Shown here one piece after another: positions 10,761 through 25,700 of a DNA stretch of 64,000 nt. Source of the DNA: Mytilus californianus (lineage: Eukaryota > Mollusca > Bivalvia > Mytilida > Mytilidae); the NCBI RefSeq assembly GCF_021869535.1, contig NW_026262581.1, positions 116,774,771 through 116,838,770 of the forward strand, written 5' to 3'. Position numbers and translations under genes: made by a program. Numbering within the stretch: the first letter of the stretch is position 1; the number at the start of each line of letters is the position of its first letter. The notes beneath the pieces are model-generated. The model was not told the origin of the DNA, did not search any database, and was given only the letters and a program-made list of their open reading frames with translations.

Positions 10761-13700
10761 CTGAAAATAGAAGAGTCAACTTCATACCGGTACATAACAC
10801 ACTAGTTGTAAACAGTTAATAAATTCACAACATTAATTCATGTATTATTGGCTTTCAGTATGCCTGATAAAAAGAATTATCGCTATTTTACGAAATTGTC
10901 CTTTGATCTTACTGATAATTTCCTTTCTCAGCACAGTAGAGTGATATGAAAAATTATCACTAGAAACTTAGGGCGCACGTGGCTTTGTCAATGAAATTAA
11001 CGTCGTCATAGGTAAAATAGCGATAAACAGATTATCATTGGTCATCTCAACTCTATTGCTTTTCTCACTTTTGCCGTAATGGCTCAAGCGAGAAAATCAA
11101 TTCGGTTGAGATGACCAACGATAATCTATAAATACAATAAATATCAAAATATATACTAGTAAATAAGTTTGAGTTATTCCATAGACCATTCAGTTTCAAG
11201 AATTGTGTTTATAGAATTTATATTGTCTCATCAATGCTCTAGAATGTGACAATATAAATTACATAATTCCGACTATTTCCTGCACAACAAAGCATTAATG
11301 TCAGGTTAATAGTATAGTAACTGAGGAACATACATAATCCTAACCACTTTCCTTGATCACTGGAGAAAGTTTGGAAATCAGAACAAGGCCATTTAATATG
11401 TGCTAAATGGATATACTTGTTACAATCAACATGCATACCGAATATTGTAGACCAAACAGGTAATAATTATTAAAAACAGGGCTTTCAGTCATAAAACATA
11501 TTCAGTACTTGGTATACACAATTTGTGCTACACCAAATCCAGTATTTTGATTGGTTGATTTCTGAGTCTGAGTATGATAATTGTGCTCGAAATTTTAATG
11601 ACCATAAGGCCAGGACTAATCATGAAAATGTAACCAGACCACTGAAGTGTGAAGATTAGGTCAAGGTTAGGTGACTGGGTGACAAGGTCTTCCATACAAA
11701 CTTGTTATCCTTGATGAAAATGGGGAAAAGATATTTGCAAATTTCTGAAGCTGCCCGTAGAAAAGTAATATCTTAGATATTCCTAATCATTTAAATTGCA
11801 GGCAGGACAAAACTTTGTTTTCTACATGTACAGTTTGCTTGAAAACAACAACATTCAATACTAGTTCCATCTTGACATGAATGTCTTGATAATATATTCT
11901 ACCTTAAAACTGCTTTAATGAACTGTTCTTTGTCTTGATTATTAACCCTAGGTGAAGGATATCCCTCTTTAGCCAGTAAATCATGCAACCATTTTGCAAG
12001 CTGCTCTGTGTAAACCTTGTTCAATGTGAATAAAATATCTGAAATGTTTTCTATTATACTTCTAGGTGATTCCCCTCCAACGGACTACAAAAGAACAAAG
12101 AAAAGTAATTAAGTCTGCTGGTTATTACAAATAATCTAAAGCAAAATTTGGTCTTTATCAAGTTTTATGCAATGAGTAAACTCATTTATATGAAAAACTA
12201 CAAAACAAACAATACATAATATATAAGCATTCTGATATTTGTGTAAACTAGAAACACTTGTTATGCTCCTCCAATTTTTTTGGCGCATATAGTTATCACT
12301 TTATCTGTCAGTCCATCTGCTGTCTGTCAATCCTTCCATCTATCCATCCGTCTGTGTGTTTGAAACAAAGGGTTTCTGAATGGAAACTGGAGTTTCCCTT
12401 TATTGATTAGAATGATGAAGGGTAAGAAAAGACTCCTATTGATTTTGGAGTAAATCTAAAGGACAAAGTTCAAGGTAACTACTACTAAAATTAGTAACTT
12501 TCGTAAAAAATTAGTTTCGAGATGATAACTAGTTTCCCTTGCATGATTATAATGAAACAAATAGACTAAAGATTAAGTGAAAAGGATGATACCAATCCAT
12601 TTTGGAGTTAATAGGTCAAAGTTTGAGGTCACTGTTACTATTAGGAAAATCTGGTTTCTCTGAAATGAAACATATTTTAAAATTGTAATATGTATTTTAC
12701 TATAATGTATATAGTTAACTGTACAACAGTGTTTTCTCTCAATATGTTTGACAGAAGTGAAAGTCAGGCAAATTTGAATCCAGTCAGTCAGATTTTTTTT
12801 TCATTGTCTTACAGATGTCATCGTATATTTGTATTACTTGTGTCAACATATTATATCAAAATTAGACATAACACAAATTGGTTATTAATCTACATATTTT
12901 AAAATTCTCATTTGGTTGTTGTATAAAACATAAAATCAACATACCCTTAAAACTTTATCTACCAACACATGTCCATCTGATGTGATAACTTGATTTAAGG
13001 TTGGTATCTCTGGACTGAATGTTATCAGTTCAATCTGTAATATACAATAAATAACTTATCTTGTTTAGTTAAATAACATTCCTTACAGCAGCAGTTTTAA
13101 AATAAACTTGTTAGTTTTTGGTCATTTATTAACTCAATTAACCCTTATTGCAGTAATGCCTGCTATTTTGAATACATATTAGTTAAGCAGATGTCAGATT
13201 TACATCAAAGGAAAAACTTTGCTTGTTCAAATTTCATTTCCACAGCATGCAATACTCAGGGTTATGTTAGAATCCAAAGTTTAAATTCATGCTTGATCTC
13301 TTGTGGATATATAGTTGTCCCATTCGCAATCATACCACATCTCATTAATTTTATATGGAACATGAATAGTTCACAAAAGCACAATATAATATGTTTCAAA
13401 ATAACAACTAAGTAATATATCAATTATTCTAGATGTCTTTTGTTTATTTGTATTGATGGGTTGCTGTATAATTAGCATATACACCATATCTCCTTTAATT
13501 CATGGTTATTGAAATAACAATCTAGACTTTCTAGGAGTAATACTGCCATTGTTTTACCCCAAAATGAAAAATAATGGTGCTTTGAAACAACCAAGATTGA
13601 TGTTCATGACTTAGAAATTTTGTTCTGCAAGGAAATGTAAAATTCAAGGGAATATTTTTTGGACCCTTTTTGTATAAAAAAATGTTTCAATATCACATAT

Positions 13701-16700
13701 TCATTTGAAGTTAAAAACAAATTTTCTTGTCAAACCATCTAAGCAATTTGAACTCTGATTTTTAAACAGCTAAGATTAAACAATAAAATGCTTATCTTTT
13801 CATCTAACATACCAGGAATGATGAGGAAGCTTTAACTGTATAATGTTCAGGAAGACTTAATGACTGAATACCTGATAAAAAATTATCCTTTCATCTTACG
13901 TAACAGGAATAATGAGGAAGCTTTAACTGTATGATGTTCAGGAAGACTGAATGACTGAATACCTGATCAAACATTATCCTTTCATCTAACTTACCAGGAA
14001 TGATAAGGACGCTTTAACTGTATGATGTTCAGGAAGACTTAATGACTGAATACCTGATAAAACATTATCCTTTCATCTTACGTAACAGGAATAATGAGGA
14101 AGCTTTAACTGTATGATGTTCAGGAAGACTAATGACTGAATACCTGATCAAACATTATCCATTCATCAAACTTAACAGGAATGATGAGGAATCTTTAACT
14201 GTATGATGTTCAGGAAGACTAATGACTGAATACCTGATCAAACATTATCCATTCATCAAACTTAACAGGAATGATGAGGAATCTTTAACTGTATGATGTT
14301 CAGGAAGACTAATGACTGAATACCTGATCAAACATTATCCATTCATCAAACTTAACAGGAATGATGAGGAATCTTTAACTGTATGATGTTCAGGAAGACT
14401 AATGACTGAATACCTGATCAAACATTATCCATTCATCAAACTTAACAGGAATGATGAGGAATCTTTAACTGTATGATGTTCAGGAAGACTAGTGACTGAA
14501 TACCTGATCAAACGTTATCCTTTCATCTAACTTACCAGGAATGATGAGGAAGCTTTAACTGTATGATGTTCAGGAAGACTTAATGACTGAATACCTGATA
14601 AAACATATATGATGATAATCATATTCCAGAAATAATTTAGAAATAAATATTGTGGGCAATGCTGGTATCAATTGTGGATCTATGTCAGTCCATCTTAAAT
14701 TTATTGAATTCTTTTTTAGACACAGGGTGACTTTTGTTAATATATTTTATCAACACTTGTCTATTGTTAAAGACCATATGTTGACTGCTAGATGTCTTTA
14801 GATTTGTTTTTTTATTTTGTTGGTTTGCTGTCTCATTGATCTTGAAATTACCCACATCTTCTTTTATTTATAGATAATATATGAAATCTAGTATACTGTT
14901 ACACTGGTAAGTGCTTAGTTATTACAAAATAATATAAAAGAATGTGTCTGAGGACACAAATGCTCCCGCTCAAGCTTTGCAACTTTCCAAGTTAAAAATG
15001 AGCATAACTCTAGAAGCATAAATGACTTACAACCCAAATTCAAATTCTGTATTTGTGTTGTGGTTCTTAGCATTTATATGAGTTTCATACAATTTGGATG
15101 AGACAAACTTATGTTAAGAGTGTGGAAACTAAAATATTTTCAGTTTTCCAAATTATAAAGGGGCATAATTCTAGAAAGGTAAGTGAATCACTGCCCAAAT
15201 ATGAACTCTGTCTGCTAGTTTTCGGTTCTTGGCATTGTGTATGAGTTTCATAAAATTTAGATGAGACAAACTTAAGTTAAGAGTGTGGAATCAAAAAATT
15301 TGCAATTTTCAAAGTTATAAAGGGGCATAAATTTAAAACGGTAAGGGACTCACTGCCCAAATTCGAACTGTCTGCTAATTTTGGTTCTTAGCCATGTTAG
15401 CATTGTGTATGAGTTTCATAAAATTTGCATGAGGCAAACTAAGTTAGAGTGCGGAAACAAAAATGGGACAGACTGTCAAGGGTAACACTTAATGCCCCCG
15501 TTGCCTACGGCAAGGGCATAAAAACAACAAGCTCCTAGGAAAGTGTAGAGCTCAAAATGACAGCCCTCTTAGAATTTTTGGTAGAATTACAATTCCAATT
15601 GTGATCATTTAAATATATATATTTTCTTGCTTAATAGAAATTACCACTGAAAACCATTGGAAGAAGTCAAACATGTTAATAGATAATAACTTAAAAATAA
15701 AATGCTCCGCTGGGCGCAGCTTGATACGACCGCAGAGGTCGAACCCTGAACAGTTGGGGCAAGTATGGACACAACATTCAAGCTTGATACAGCACTGGAT
15801 TTGGATTGTGATTAAATATTTGACACAGCATAGGTTTCTGACACAGAATGAATGTGGTCTAAGAACTTAAAAAATTTTAATTTACCTATTCAAACCATAT
15901 CATTATTATTTGCTTTTATATATAAATCAGAATTTAAAATGGAAATTTTAAAGAAAAAAAAGGAAAAAAAGGACACCCCCCCCCCCCCAATTTTTTGAAC
16001 CCCCTTATGATTCATCACCCCCAAACTCAATCCCAGCCTTCCCTTTGTGGTATGGTATCTTGCAGTACAATTTCAGAGAGATCCATACACTTGAACACAA
16101 GTTATTGTCTGGAAACTAGAAAAATGCTTAATTTTTGGCCCCAAATTCCTAAACGTTTAAGGCAATTAACCCTAAACTCAAACCCAGCTTTCCCTTTGTG
16201 ATATGGAACCTTGTAATACAATTTCATAAAGATCCATACACTTACACACAAGTTATTGTCCTGAAACTAGAAAAATGCTTGTTTTTTGCCCCTTTTCGGC
16301 CCCTAATTCCTAAAATTTTGAGGCAATTACCCCCAAAATCAATCCCAGCCTTCCCTTTGTGATATGGTACCTTGCAGTACAATTTCAGAGAGATCCATAC
16401 ACTTGAACACAAGTTATTGTCTGGAAACTAGAAAAATGCTTATTTGAGGCCCCAAATTCCTAAACGTTTTGGGCAATTACCCCCAAACTCAATTCCAGCT
16501 TTTCCTTTATGATATGGAACCTTGTAGTACAATTTCAGAAAGATCCATACACTTACACACAAGTTATTGTCATGAAACTAGAAAAATGCTTGTTTTTTGC
16601 CCCTTTTTTGGCCCCAAAATTCCTAAAATTTTGAGGCAATTACCCCCAAAATCAATCCCAGCCTTCCCTTTGTGATATGGAACCTTGTGGTACAATGTCA

Positions 16701-19700
16701 GAGAGATCCATACACTAACACACAAGTTATGTCTGGAAGTTACAAAAAAGCTTATTTTTGGCCCCTTTTTGGCCCCTAGTTCCTAACTGTTGGTACCATA
16801 ACCCCCAAAATCAATCCCAACCTTCCTTTTGTGGTATTGAACCTTATGGTAAAATTGCATAGAGATCCATTCACTTAAACTAAAGTAAGAGTGCGAAAAC
16901 CAATGTGTCTTTATGTGCCAACGTCATACCAATATATGACCGCAAAATTTTTTTGCGGTCCTATAATAACAAACCTATTCTATATTGTTACTTACCAGCA
17001 TGAAATATACCTGTTATGTTACATCCACTGTTTAATATGATATGTCTGCTTTTCTTCATAACCTTTTACAATCATTTAAAAGATTAAGTAATTACTTCTT
17101 ACAATAATCATAAACTTTTACTTTCATATGAACAACATAGTGACTACTTCTTACAATACAGATACCCTAGTACATTCAAATGAAAGGACACATGACCACT
17201 TCTTACAATAAACATAACCTATAACATTAATATGAAAGACAATCCGACTAAAGCAAGCCCCCACTATCCACTTGCACAAACCCCAGTGGATAGTAGCAGT
17301 TTTAGTCAGACTGTATGAAAAGTCACAAAAACACTTCTTAAAATAACATTAACCTTTCACAATAATACACAAGGTCAACTTTTTAAGTAAACTGAGTGGA
17401 AGTTTTAAAGGGGCATTAGCTACGAGATATAACAAAAATCAAAATATGATTTTTTTTTTTTTTTTCAATAATTAATGAAAGTGAAATAGTGAAATAATGA
17501 TTCGCTTTTAACAGCCAGTTTGGTTACATTTTGTCAAAATACACTAAGAAACATTGCTGATGAATTATTCACTTGCAAGTGAATAATTTGACCTCATTGA
17601 ATTCGTATATATGTGACCTTCAATTTAACCCCTTAGCTAGAGATGGGTTACGTATAAACTAGGCGTGTTCAGCTATTAAAAGGAAAAGAATGTCAACATT
17701 GAAAGTGAAACAAGGGTAAACCATTTGGTTGACTGATTCGATCCACAAAAACTTATATTCCTATACAGGTAAAAACGATGATTAACCTATTTTTTTAACC
17801 TATAATATGAAATCAAACAGATCTAGAAAAATCCAATTGCACATGTTCACTATCTATTTATATCTATATTTATGTTTATATCGGGTTATATGACCATGGG
17901 CAGTCTTCGAAGGTCACCTTGATGGTTAATTAGATGGCGTCTAGATTAAAATACACAACAAATGTTGATACATATTATTGAGTCCATGCATCATAAATTG
18001 TTTATTTAGACTTTTTAGGATTTGGATATACGTTTTAGTATGTTATAAATCATATATGAGAATTTGAGTAAAATCAATGAACATGAATTTGACAGCTTAT
18101 GCCCCTTTAAGATCTGCTTCCACATATAACTGCACGTCAAAGCATGAATATTGAAAATTGATCATATTCTTTGCTTCATTTTTTAATATAAATAATAGAA
18201 TTAAGTAATGTACTCATTTAAGATATTACCTGTATTGATATACAACAAGAGTCCAGGATCTATCAGATGATAAATATATGTCCTTAGTGCAAAGTTCTAG
18301 TTTCAGCTTTTGCTATAGATGATATACTGTCTTAAAATAATCATTAGACAGTCCTTCTGTCTGTTCATATTTCAATCCAAGAGTCATGCTATATAATACT
18401 AAAACCCAATCAAAAATGGATAACAGATTCAAATGGTCAAGTTGCATTTCTTCTGCAACTATTCGGCGCCTGACATTCACCACAGACTGTTGCATGTCCA
18501 AAACTAATCTTACTAGATTATAATCTAATCAAGTCTATGAAATAATTATGAACATGCTAAATACAAACCTGAGCCAGGAAATTCATAAATCCTTCTATGA
18601 CATCTGTAAAGGACTGGTTAGCACCTACAAATAGACAAATAACTGTCAAGGACCTTCAAACCAACAGAAATATAAATTCATGGAATTCTATGTGACTGTC
18701 ATACAAGTGAGAGGTTTAGCTATCTATAAAACAAGGTTTATCATCATATTCTACATGAGGAAATGCCTGTACCAAGTCAGGAATATGACAGTTGTTTTCC
18801 ATTCGTTTAATGTGTTTGAGCTTTTGATTTTGCCATTTGATAAAGGACTTTCTGTTTTGAATTTTCCTTGGAGTTCGGTATTTTTTGGTTATTTTACTTT
18901 TTTTCATGGTTTGTCAATTGGTGTGCATTGCCCTAAACTTAAATGAAAATATTTTTTATACTACTAATATTGAAGAACATTTCCTACTGCAGAAATCTAT
19001 CTGTGTTAATTTTTTCATCTCCTTTTCTTATTTGAAGCTATTTGGAGGTACCAATATCCAATATGATAAAACATAAATTCCAGCGAGAATGTTAAAAACC
19101 ATAAGATCACCATAAAATGTCCAATATTTGTTACTTGATCTTGTTGAGTGATGTCTTAATGAAGATTATCCCAAATACCTTTTTATTCAACTGAACCATT
19201 TCATAAAAAAATTACTATATCTACTGATGAATACAGTGAATCTGAAATCTGTAGTACATACATGTCATGAATAAGTACAAAATGACATTAAAACATTTTG
19301 TAAATGATCATAAATAAATTGTTTCTTAGACTTTTTCAGATGTAGATTTTCTTGCATTCCAAAACTGCCACAATATTGTACTGTGCAGGTAAAAATCATT
19401 TTGGACTACCATTATTTAGTAAGGGACAGTCCAAACATTTACACATCATGTGAGGAAATAGCCAATAAATTCCAACAGACTTTGACATCATGTTATAGAT
19501 ATCTTTGAAATGACCAGTACATGAATATTTATGCAACTTTTACCATAGTGTGATAAAAATTGTAAAACATTTCGATATGAAAAGTTAATATTTATGATAT
19601 AGTGATGGTAAAAGCAAAAGAGGTCATTTGATAAGTTTGCTAAAATGATCCTGCCAAGAAAGATAATGGTGGCTTCTAAGTTAAAATGATTACAAACCTT

Positions 19701-22700
19701 GTTGAAACAGAGTAAGTGTTTTATCACATAGAGATCTAAATAAGGCATTTGATGTCTCTTTATAACACTCATCTTCACCAAACATCAGAATTAACTGAAA
19801 TAAAATTAGAATAAAATGTTTTATATAAATACTAAATTATTGTGTCTTTACATATGCTCAAACGATGATAGGGGGCCTTCTTAAACTTGCAGTGAGTCGA
19901 GAGTTTTTTGCTCAGTGTTGAAGGCTTCACTATGACTTTGAGATGAAGAACAACAATAAAAGCACTGAAAAATTATACATTAAAAAAAAAGAAATTCTAT
20001 GAAATATTGGAATCCTTACCCTTTTTAGCTGGGGGTTTTGTCTGTTGTTCTAAGGCAATAGAGAAGAACTCAGAACTTATGGTAGTAGCCTATGTATTGT
20101 AATAAATTGGTTTGACCTGAAAACACATTTTGAGCTCATACCAAGTCAAATGCACATCTTTCTTCAGAGGAGTCTTGTGTGATCTGTTGTATAGTCCACT
20201 AATATTTTTACTTCTTTTTATCTTATTTATGTATCAATCATGTTTTAAATTTCTCTGAAAGAAAGTTTTCACAGACATATTGCATTAAAAAATATACATC
20301 AAATTAGTTTACAAATCACACAAATGAATTAAGATTAAACATTTCACTCCATGTATCAATTTGGCAGATTACCTGTTTTGACAGATCTAATATAGCAGGA
20401 TGCGTGATGGCTTGGTACATCTGAACTAACATCTGTGAAACATCTTGTGCTATTGTTGTAAAATCATCCATTAAAGTTCTAAGAGATTTCTTAAATAATT
20501 CACATACAGCCTGAAAAAAGATTAATATTATTAATTTATATACATATTTTTTTATATCAATTTTCAATTCATATAAAGGTTCAGTGTAAGGTTTGACAGT
20601 AGCAGCAAACTGAATCTTGCTTAAAAAGCTAGAGGCTCTTAAACCTGTGTTTTTCATAAGACAGAATTTTTAGCTCAATCTAACAAATGCAAAGGTATAA
20701 TTTATAATCTGTACCATACAGATTGAATGTTTCCTAAAAATAACTTTGTCAAATTTTTTTTTAAGAAATTTTTTTAGTGTTCATAATTATTACAATTTAA
20801 ATAAAATGTTCGTTGGTCTTCACAAGATGTTCAAGTAATTCAGAAAATCCTGCTCAGTAAAATGATCAACTTACCTCTATAACACTAGGATCCATTATCC
20901 ATTTTGTAACCAAAGCTTGAACAACTGGTGCTATCTGTTGCAATACAACATATACCTGAAAATTTCATATTGTTAGTCTGGGTAAAATGTTAATATTCAA
21001 AAGTGTGAAATAGAGAACTTACTATACTATAATAAAGGTCATTAATGTGATTAAAAAATTATAGAAAATTATAAAAGAATTGGTGCTCAACATACCCATG
21101 TAAGCATAAAATGGTAATTAGTTGTCAGTTATCAAGGGCCTTAAATGGCACCAGTATATGAAAACAGTTGATAGTGTTAATATATGTCAAATGAATAGAT
21201 TTTTTATACTTACTTTAAGGTCTTGACCCGATTTAAAGGTAGTCCTTTATTCCTACTTCTTTTTTGTGGATTCATAAAGTTTAAAAAATGTTTACACACA
21301 GATATGTCTCGCTTGTATGTAATTCAAATGTTGATATTAAAATGGAAATACTTTAAAATGTGAACTATGCAAAACATACAAAAATAAATAAACCATGAAT
21401 GAAGGTGCTGGCCCAAACAATCTCTACAGAAATGACATGTGCCTCGACTAATACAAATGCATACCAAATATCATTGACTTGATATAATTGGTTCCCCTTA
21501 AACTGACCTAATCACAAACTTTTAACATGTAAACAAAGCAAATTCAAAAGTTAAAGAACCATGACTAAGGAGGCAGGGCCATACAATCTCCATGGAAATG
21601 TGAAGTGCTTATGCTTATACAAATGCATACCAAATATCACCAACTTACCATTAGTGGTTCTCCTTAAACTGACCTAATCACAAACTTAAACAAATTGTTG
21701 ACAGAGTCCCTGGAAACAGCACTTGTGAGCCTCGCCTCAGCAACTTTGTTGAGGCAATACAAAAACTGTCTGGTTCTAGCTTTAATTTTTAGTTTCAATT
21801 ATAATGCTAGTTTTGATGTTAGTTTTTTGTATTAATACATATTCAGAAATTTTCTGATGTTTTATTTATTGGGAAAAATATGATGAAATAATTATAAAAT
21901 TCGTAAGGGTTCCGCAGAGCGCAGTGTCTCGCCTACTTTTGCTGTTAATCACAGGCTCAACAAAAATGAGGAAAAAAATTAATAAAAATATTCCTCTCTA
22001 TACTATATTTTGATTGTAAGTAGCTTCTGTCCAAGTTTGGTAAAAATCCAAGATAGTTTATGAATCTAATAAATGATTTAAAAACTTAAACTGCAGACTG
22101 TATGTGTAATGTTAACTGGAAGAAAAACTAAGTCCATTTATAAGTAAAATACGGAAAAAATAGAACAAAATTTTTAAAAAAAATTTCCTTCTAGATACTA
22201 GCTTTTAATCATAAACAAGCTTCTGTCCAAGTTTGGTACAAATCCAGGATAGTTTAAGAAATTTGTTAAAAATTTTAAAAACTTTAACCACAGAGTGAAT
22301 GTAATGTTCACTGGCAGAAAAACTAAGTCCATTTATAAGTAAAATACGGAAAAAATGGAATTTTTTTTTTTACAAAATTTACTTCTGGATACTATCTTAT
22401 GATCATAAACAAGCTTCTTTCCATGTTTGGTAGATATCCAGGATAGTTTAAGAAAGTTATTAAAATTTCAAAAACTTTAACCACAGAGTGAATGTTAAAG
22501 TTTCCTGGCAGAAAAACTAAGTCCATATATAAGTAAAATACGGTAAAAATGGAATTTTTTTTTTACAAAATTTACTTTTATATATTATCTTATGATCATA
22601 AACAAGCTTCTGTCCAAGTTTGGTAGAAATCCAGGATAGTTTAAGAAAGTTATTAAAATTTAAAAAACTTTAACCACAGAGTGAATATTTGTGGACGCCG

Positions 22701-25700
22701 CTGACGACATCGACAACAACGACGACGGAATGTAGAATCGCTATGTCTCGCTTTTTCGACAAAAGTCGAAGGCTCGACAATAAAAGGGATTAGAATTTGC
22801 TTTTCAGATTTTGTTGGCATTATTTGTATGCAACATTTTCTGAAATTGCATCAATAAATCACACAGATCATCTGTAATCACATCAATAAATCACACAGAT
22901 CATCTGTAATCACATCAATAAATCACACAGATCATCTGTAATCACATTTATAAATGCACAAAATAATATCTGGCTTTACATTATTTGACAAAGCAAGTTA
23001 TAATGTTCGTTTAAACCTGGATAAAATGATATTTCTGTTTGTGTAAATTGACATACCTTAATTCTAGGTTTCAATATTTCAATATTTATTTCATTTGACT
23101 GAACGATAATTTCCTTGACCATTACATAATAGTTTATAAGATTTGACTTTGACAAATTTCAAATCAGTTTTGGGTTTTTACATATTTGACTTTGAGAGGT
23201 TTTCCTGACCTTGCCATACTTTGTTAAGTTTGTCAAATCAGACTTTGTCATACTTACTGGTTTAGGTTTGTCAGATTTGACCTTGACTTGTTTTTGCTGA
23301 CCTTCCTCTACATCCTCCTCTTTTTCTCTTTCTGTATCTAATGACTGGAACAACCAACTTAACATCTTCAGCTTCAGTAATATTGCATTCTTCACTACTG
23401 TTGATGGCTGAAAATATATCAATTTTGCGAACTTGATGCCTATTTATAAATGTTTATTTTCCCTATTTCTATCTAACTACCGATATCATTATTATGCCTA
23501 AAACATAAAAACTTTGGTATACTGAAAGGTTTTGTGCACTAAAGTACTGCAATTTATTCACTCAACTGATATTGGAAATCTGTTTGCTTTCTGTTTAATT
23601 TGGAGTTAAATTTTAATATATATCTTAATATAAGTTTGGTTTTGGAATTTTTTCTTTTTCTCTTTAAATATCAGCTACAATTTTACTTTTATACACACAG
23701 AGCATTTATAATTCTTACATCTTGTTTAGATAGTTCGTCCATTTGCTGTAGATGAGGTGTTAGTATTGCATTCAGATACTGCATGATTTCTTCAAACTGT
23801 AGAACTGACAGCACTTGTCCAATAGAACACATTAGTCTGATACAGTCTTTACTCTGCAAATAATTTATACAAATAAATATAAAATAATACCACAATTGTT
23901 TTAGATCAATTGTAAACAGATTGAAATAATTTTTATAGTTATAACTTCTTATTCTTCAATATTATTATTAATATTATCAACTTTTCTTTAGTGTAGGGAC
24001 TGAAAAATTAATACTAATATATAAATAGACAAAAAGTATTTAGGGCAGAGTACTAAAAGAATAGTTTATCACTGCTACATTTGAATGTAACTGTCCAAAG
24101 TCAGTTGTTTTTTGTAGTTATATTTTAGTGTTTTTGTCCGTAAAAGAATTTGGTGTCAAATGGCATATTTTTAGTCTCTGATAAATTTATCCATGGCTAT
24201 GCTTATGGCAACTTAAAGCTTGGTATGTACCCTAGTATACTGTTGACTACTGTATGTGGATTTTTATATATTTTTGTTGTTAGAATTGCTGCCTCATTGA
24301 ATTAAATATCCTTCATCTTAATCATAAATATGCGACACTTATAAATATCATTTTGTTTCACAAGCCAGATTACAGCATTTCATTAATTCTATAAATTAAA
24401 TAAATATGGAGAACCACATTTAGTGTTGTTACATTATCATTTTTAGGTAACCGGTTACTCAGATAATCATTAGTATGATTAACTAGTTAACAGGTTTGAA
24501 AGTTGATGTTCAAAGACAATGTCTGTAGTACTTTATTCCTAATGCATAGAATGATACAATGTTTTGTAGATTATAGATACATCATTTCCTAGATCATTCG
24601 GTATTGCTCGTGTCTGCATGTTAAGGGTACAACCAGTTTACAGGAAATTTGCATTTCACAATAATTAATCAGCATTTCGTTTGATATATGACCAAACCTG
24701 TTCCATTCTATGTATATTTATTTTACACACCTACTACATGTATACCTTGTAAATTATGTTTACTTTAAATTTTGCCCACTCTAATAGTCAAGATGTCTTG
24801 GTGCTGATTAGTTAATTAATATGGAATGTATTCATATGCAATCAAGTTATAAATATACTGGACAGTTTATTTCATTTATTACATGTGTACTACAGTGATC
24901 CTTTTAAAATTTATCATTGTTATTTATGATTTCAATATACTGGTACATTCATATCAAATTTATTAACCTAAAAATTAAAAAAAGGTCACATTAACTGGTT
25001 AACGATTTTATTATTTGTTATTCGCTTCTTCAGACTGTTAACCAGTTAACAGTTGACATCCTTAAAATCATAATTTAACATTTTTCTCGAATCTACTTTT
25101 TCTAGCACAGGATAAAGGTTTTTAGTTTTTTATAAAACTCACTCACCTTAAGAGTATTGCTATTCAGCGCATTCTACAAAATAATTATAGTTCAATTTTT
25201 ATACTTGTATAATATAATTATTTGTTTTAAAAAAATGTCTGACATTGAAGACAATATCAAGTATATAATAATAAAATCTGATTGACCTTTTTAGATAATC
25301 TTTTGAAGAAACTGGAATTTAAAAAAAAATATTGCAGAAACTTGTTAGTAAATGTAGCTTAAAATATTCTGTCCCTTTATCCCTTTTATTTCACAGAAAC
25401 TGTATGAGTAAAATTGATTGCAATTTATCTGAAAGTTCTAACATAGATGAACATAAAGGGAAACAATCACAACCAAATTGGATGAAAAATAGATTCTATA
25501 AATAAAAACATGTCTAATTTGAATTTCTATAAACAGGTTTTTGTTTCATTAACCAAGGAATAAGTTTCTTTATATTCTATATAAAATTCTTTAATTTTGA
25601 ACCGGTATTCTACAAAAATATGTTTGGCAGTGACAAGAGAAAACTATAAAATATCAATTCTGAATTAGCTTAAGTGTTACATCAAAACTTTATTGGTAGC

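Noticed and set aside
13800..14610. CRISPR-like array of regular 90-bp repeats
   Set aside because: Repeats are contiguous with no unique spacers, the genome is animal, and the unit contains an IPO13 exon with its splice sites.
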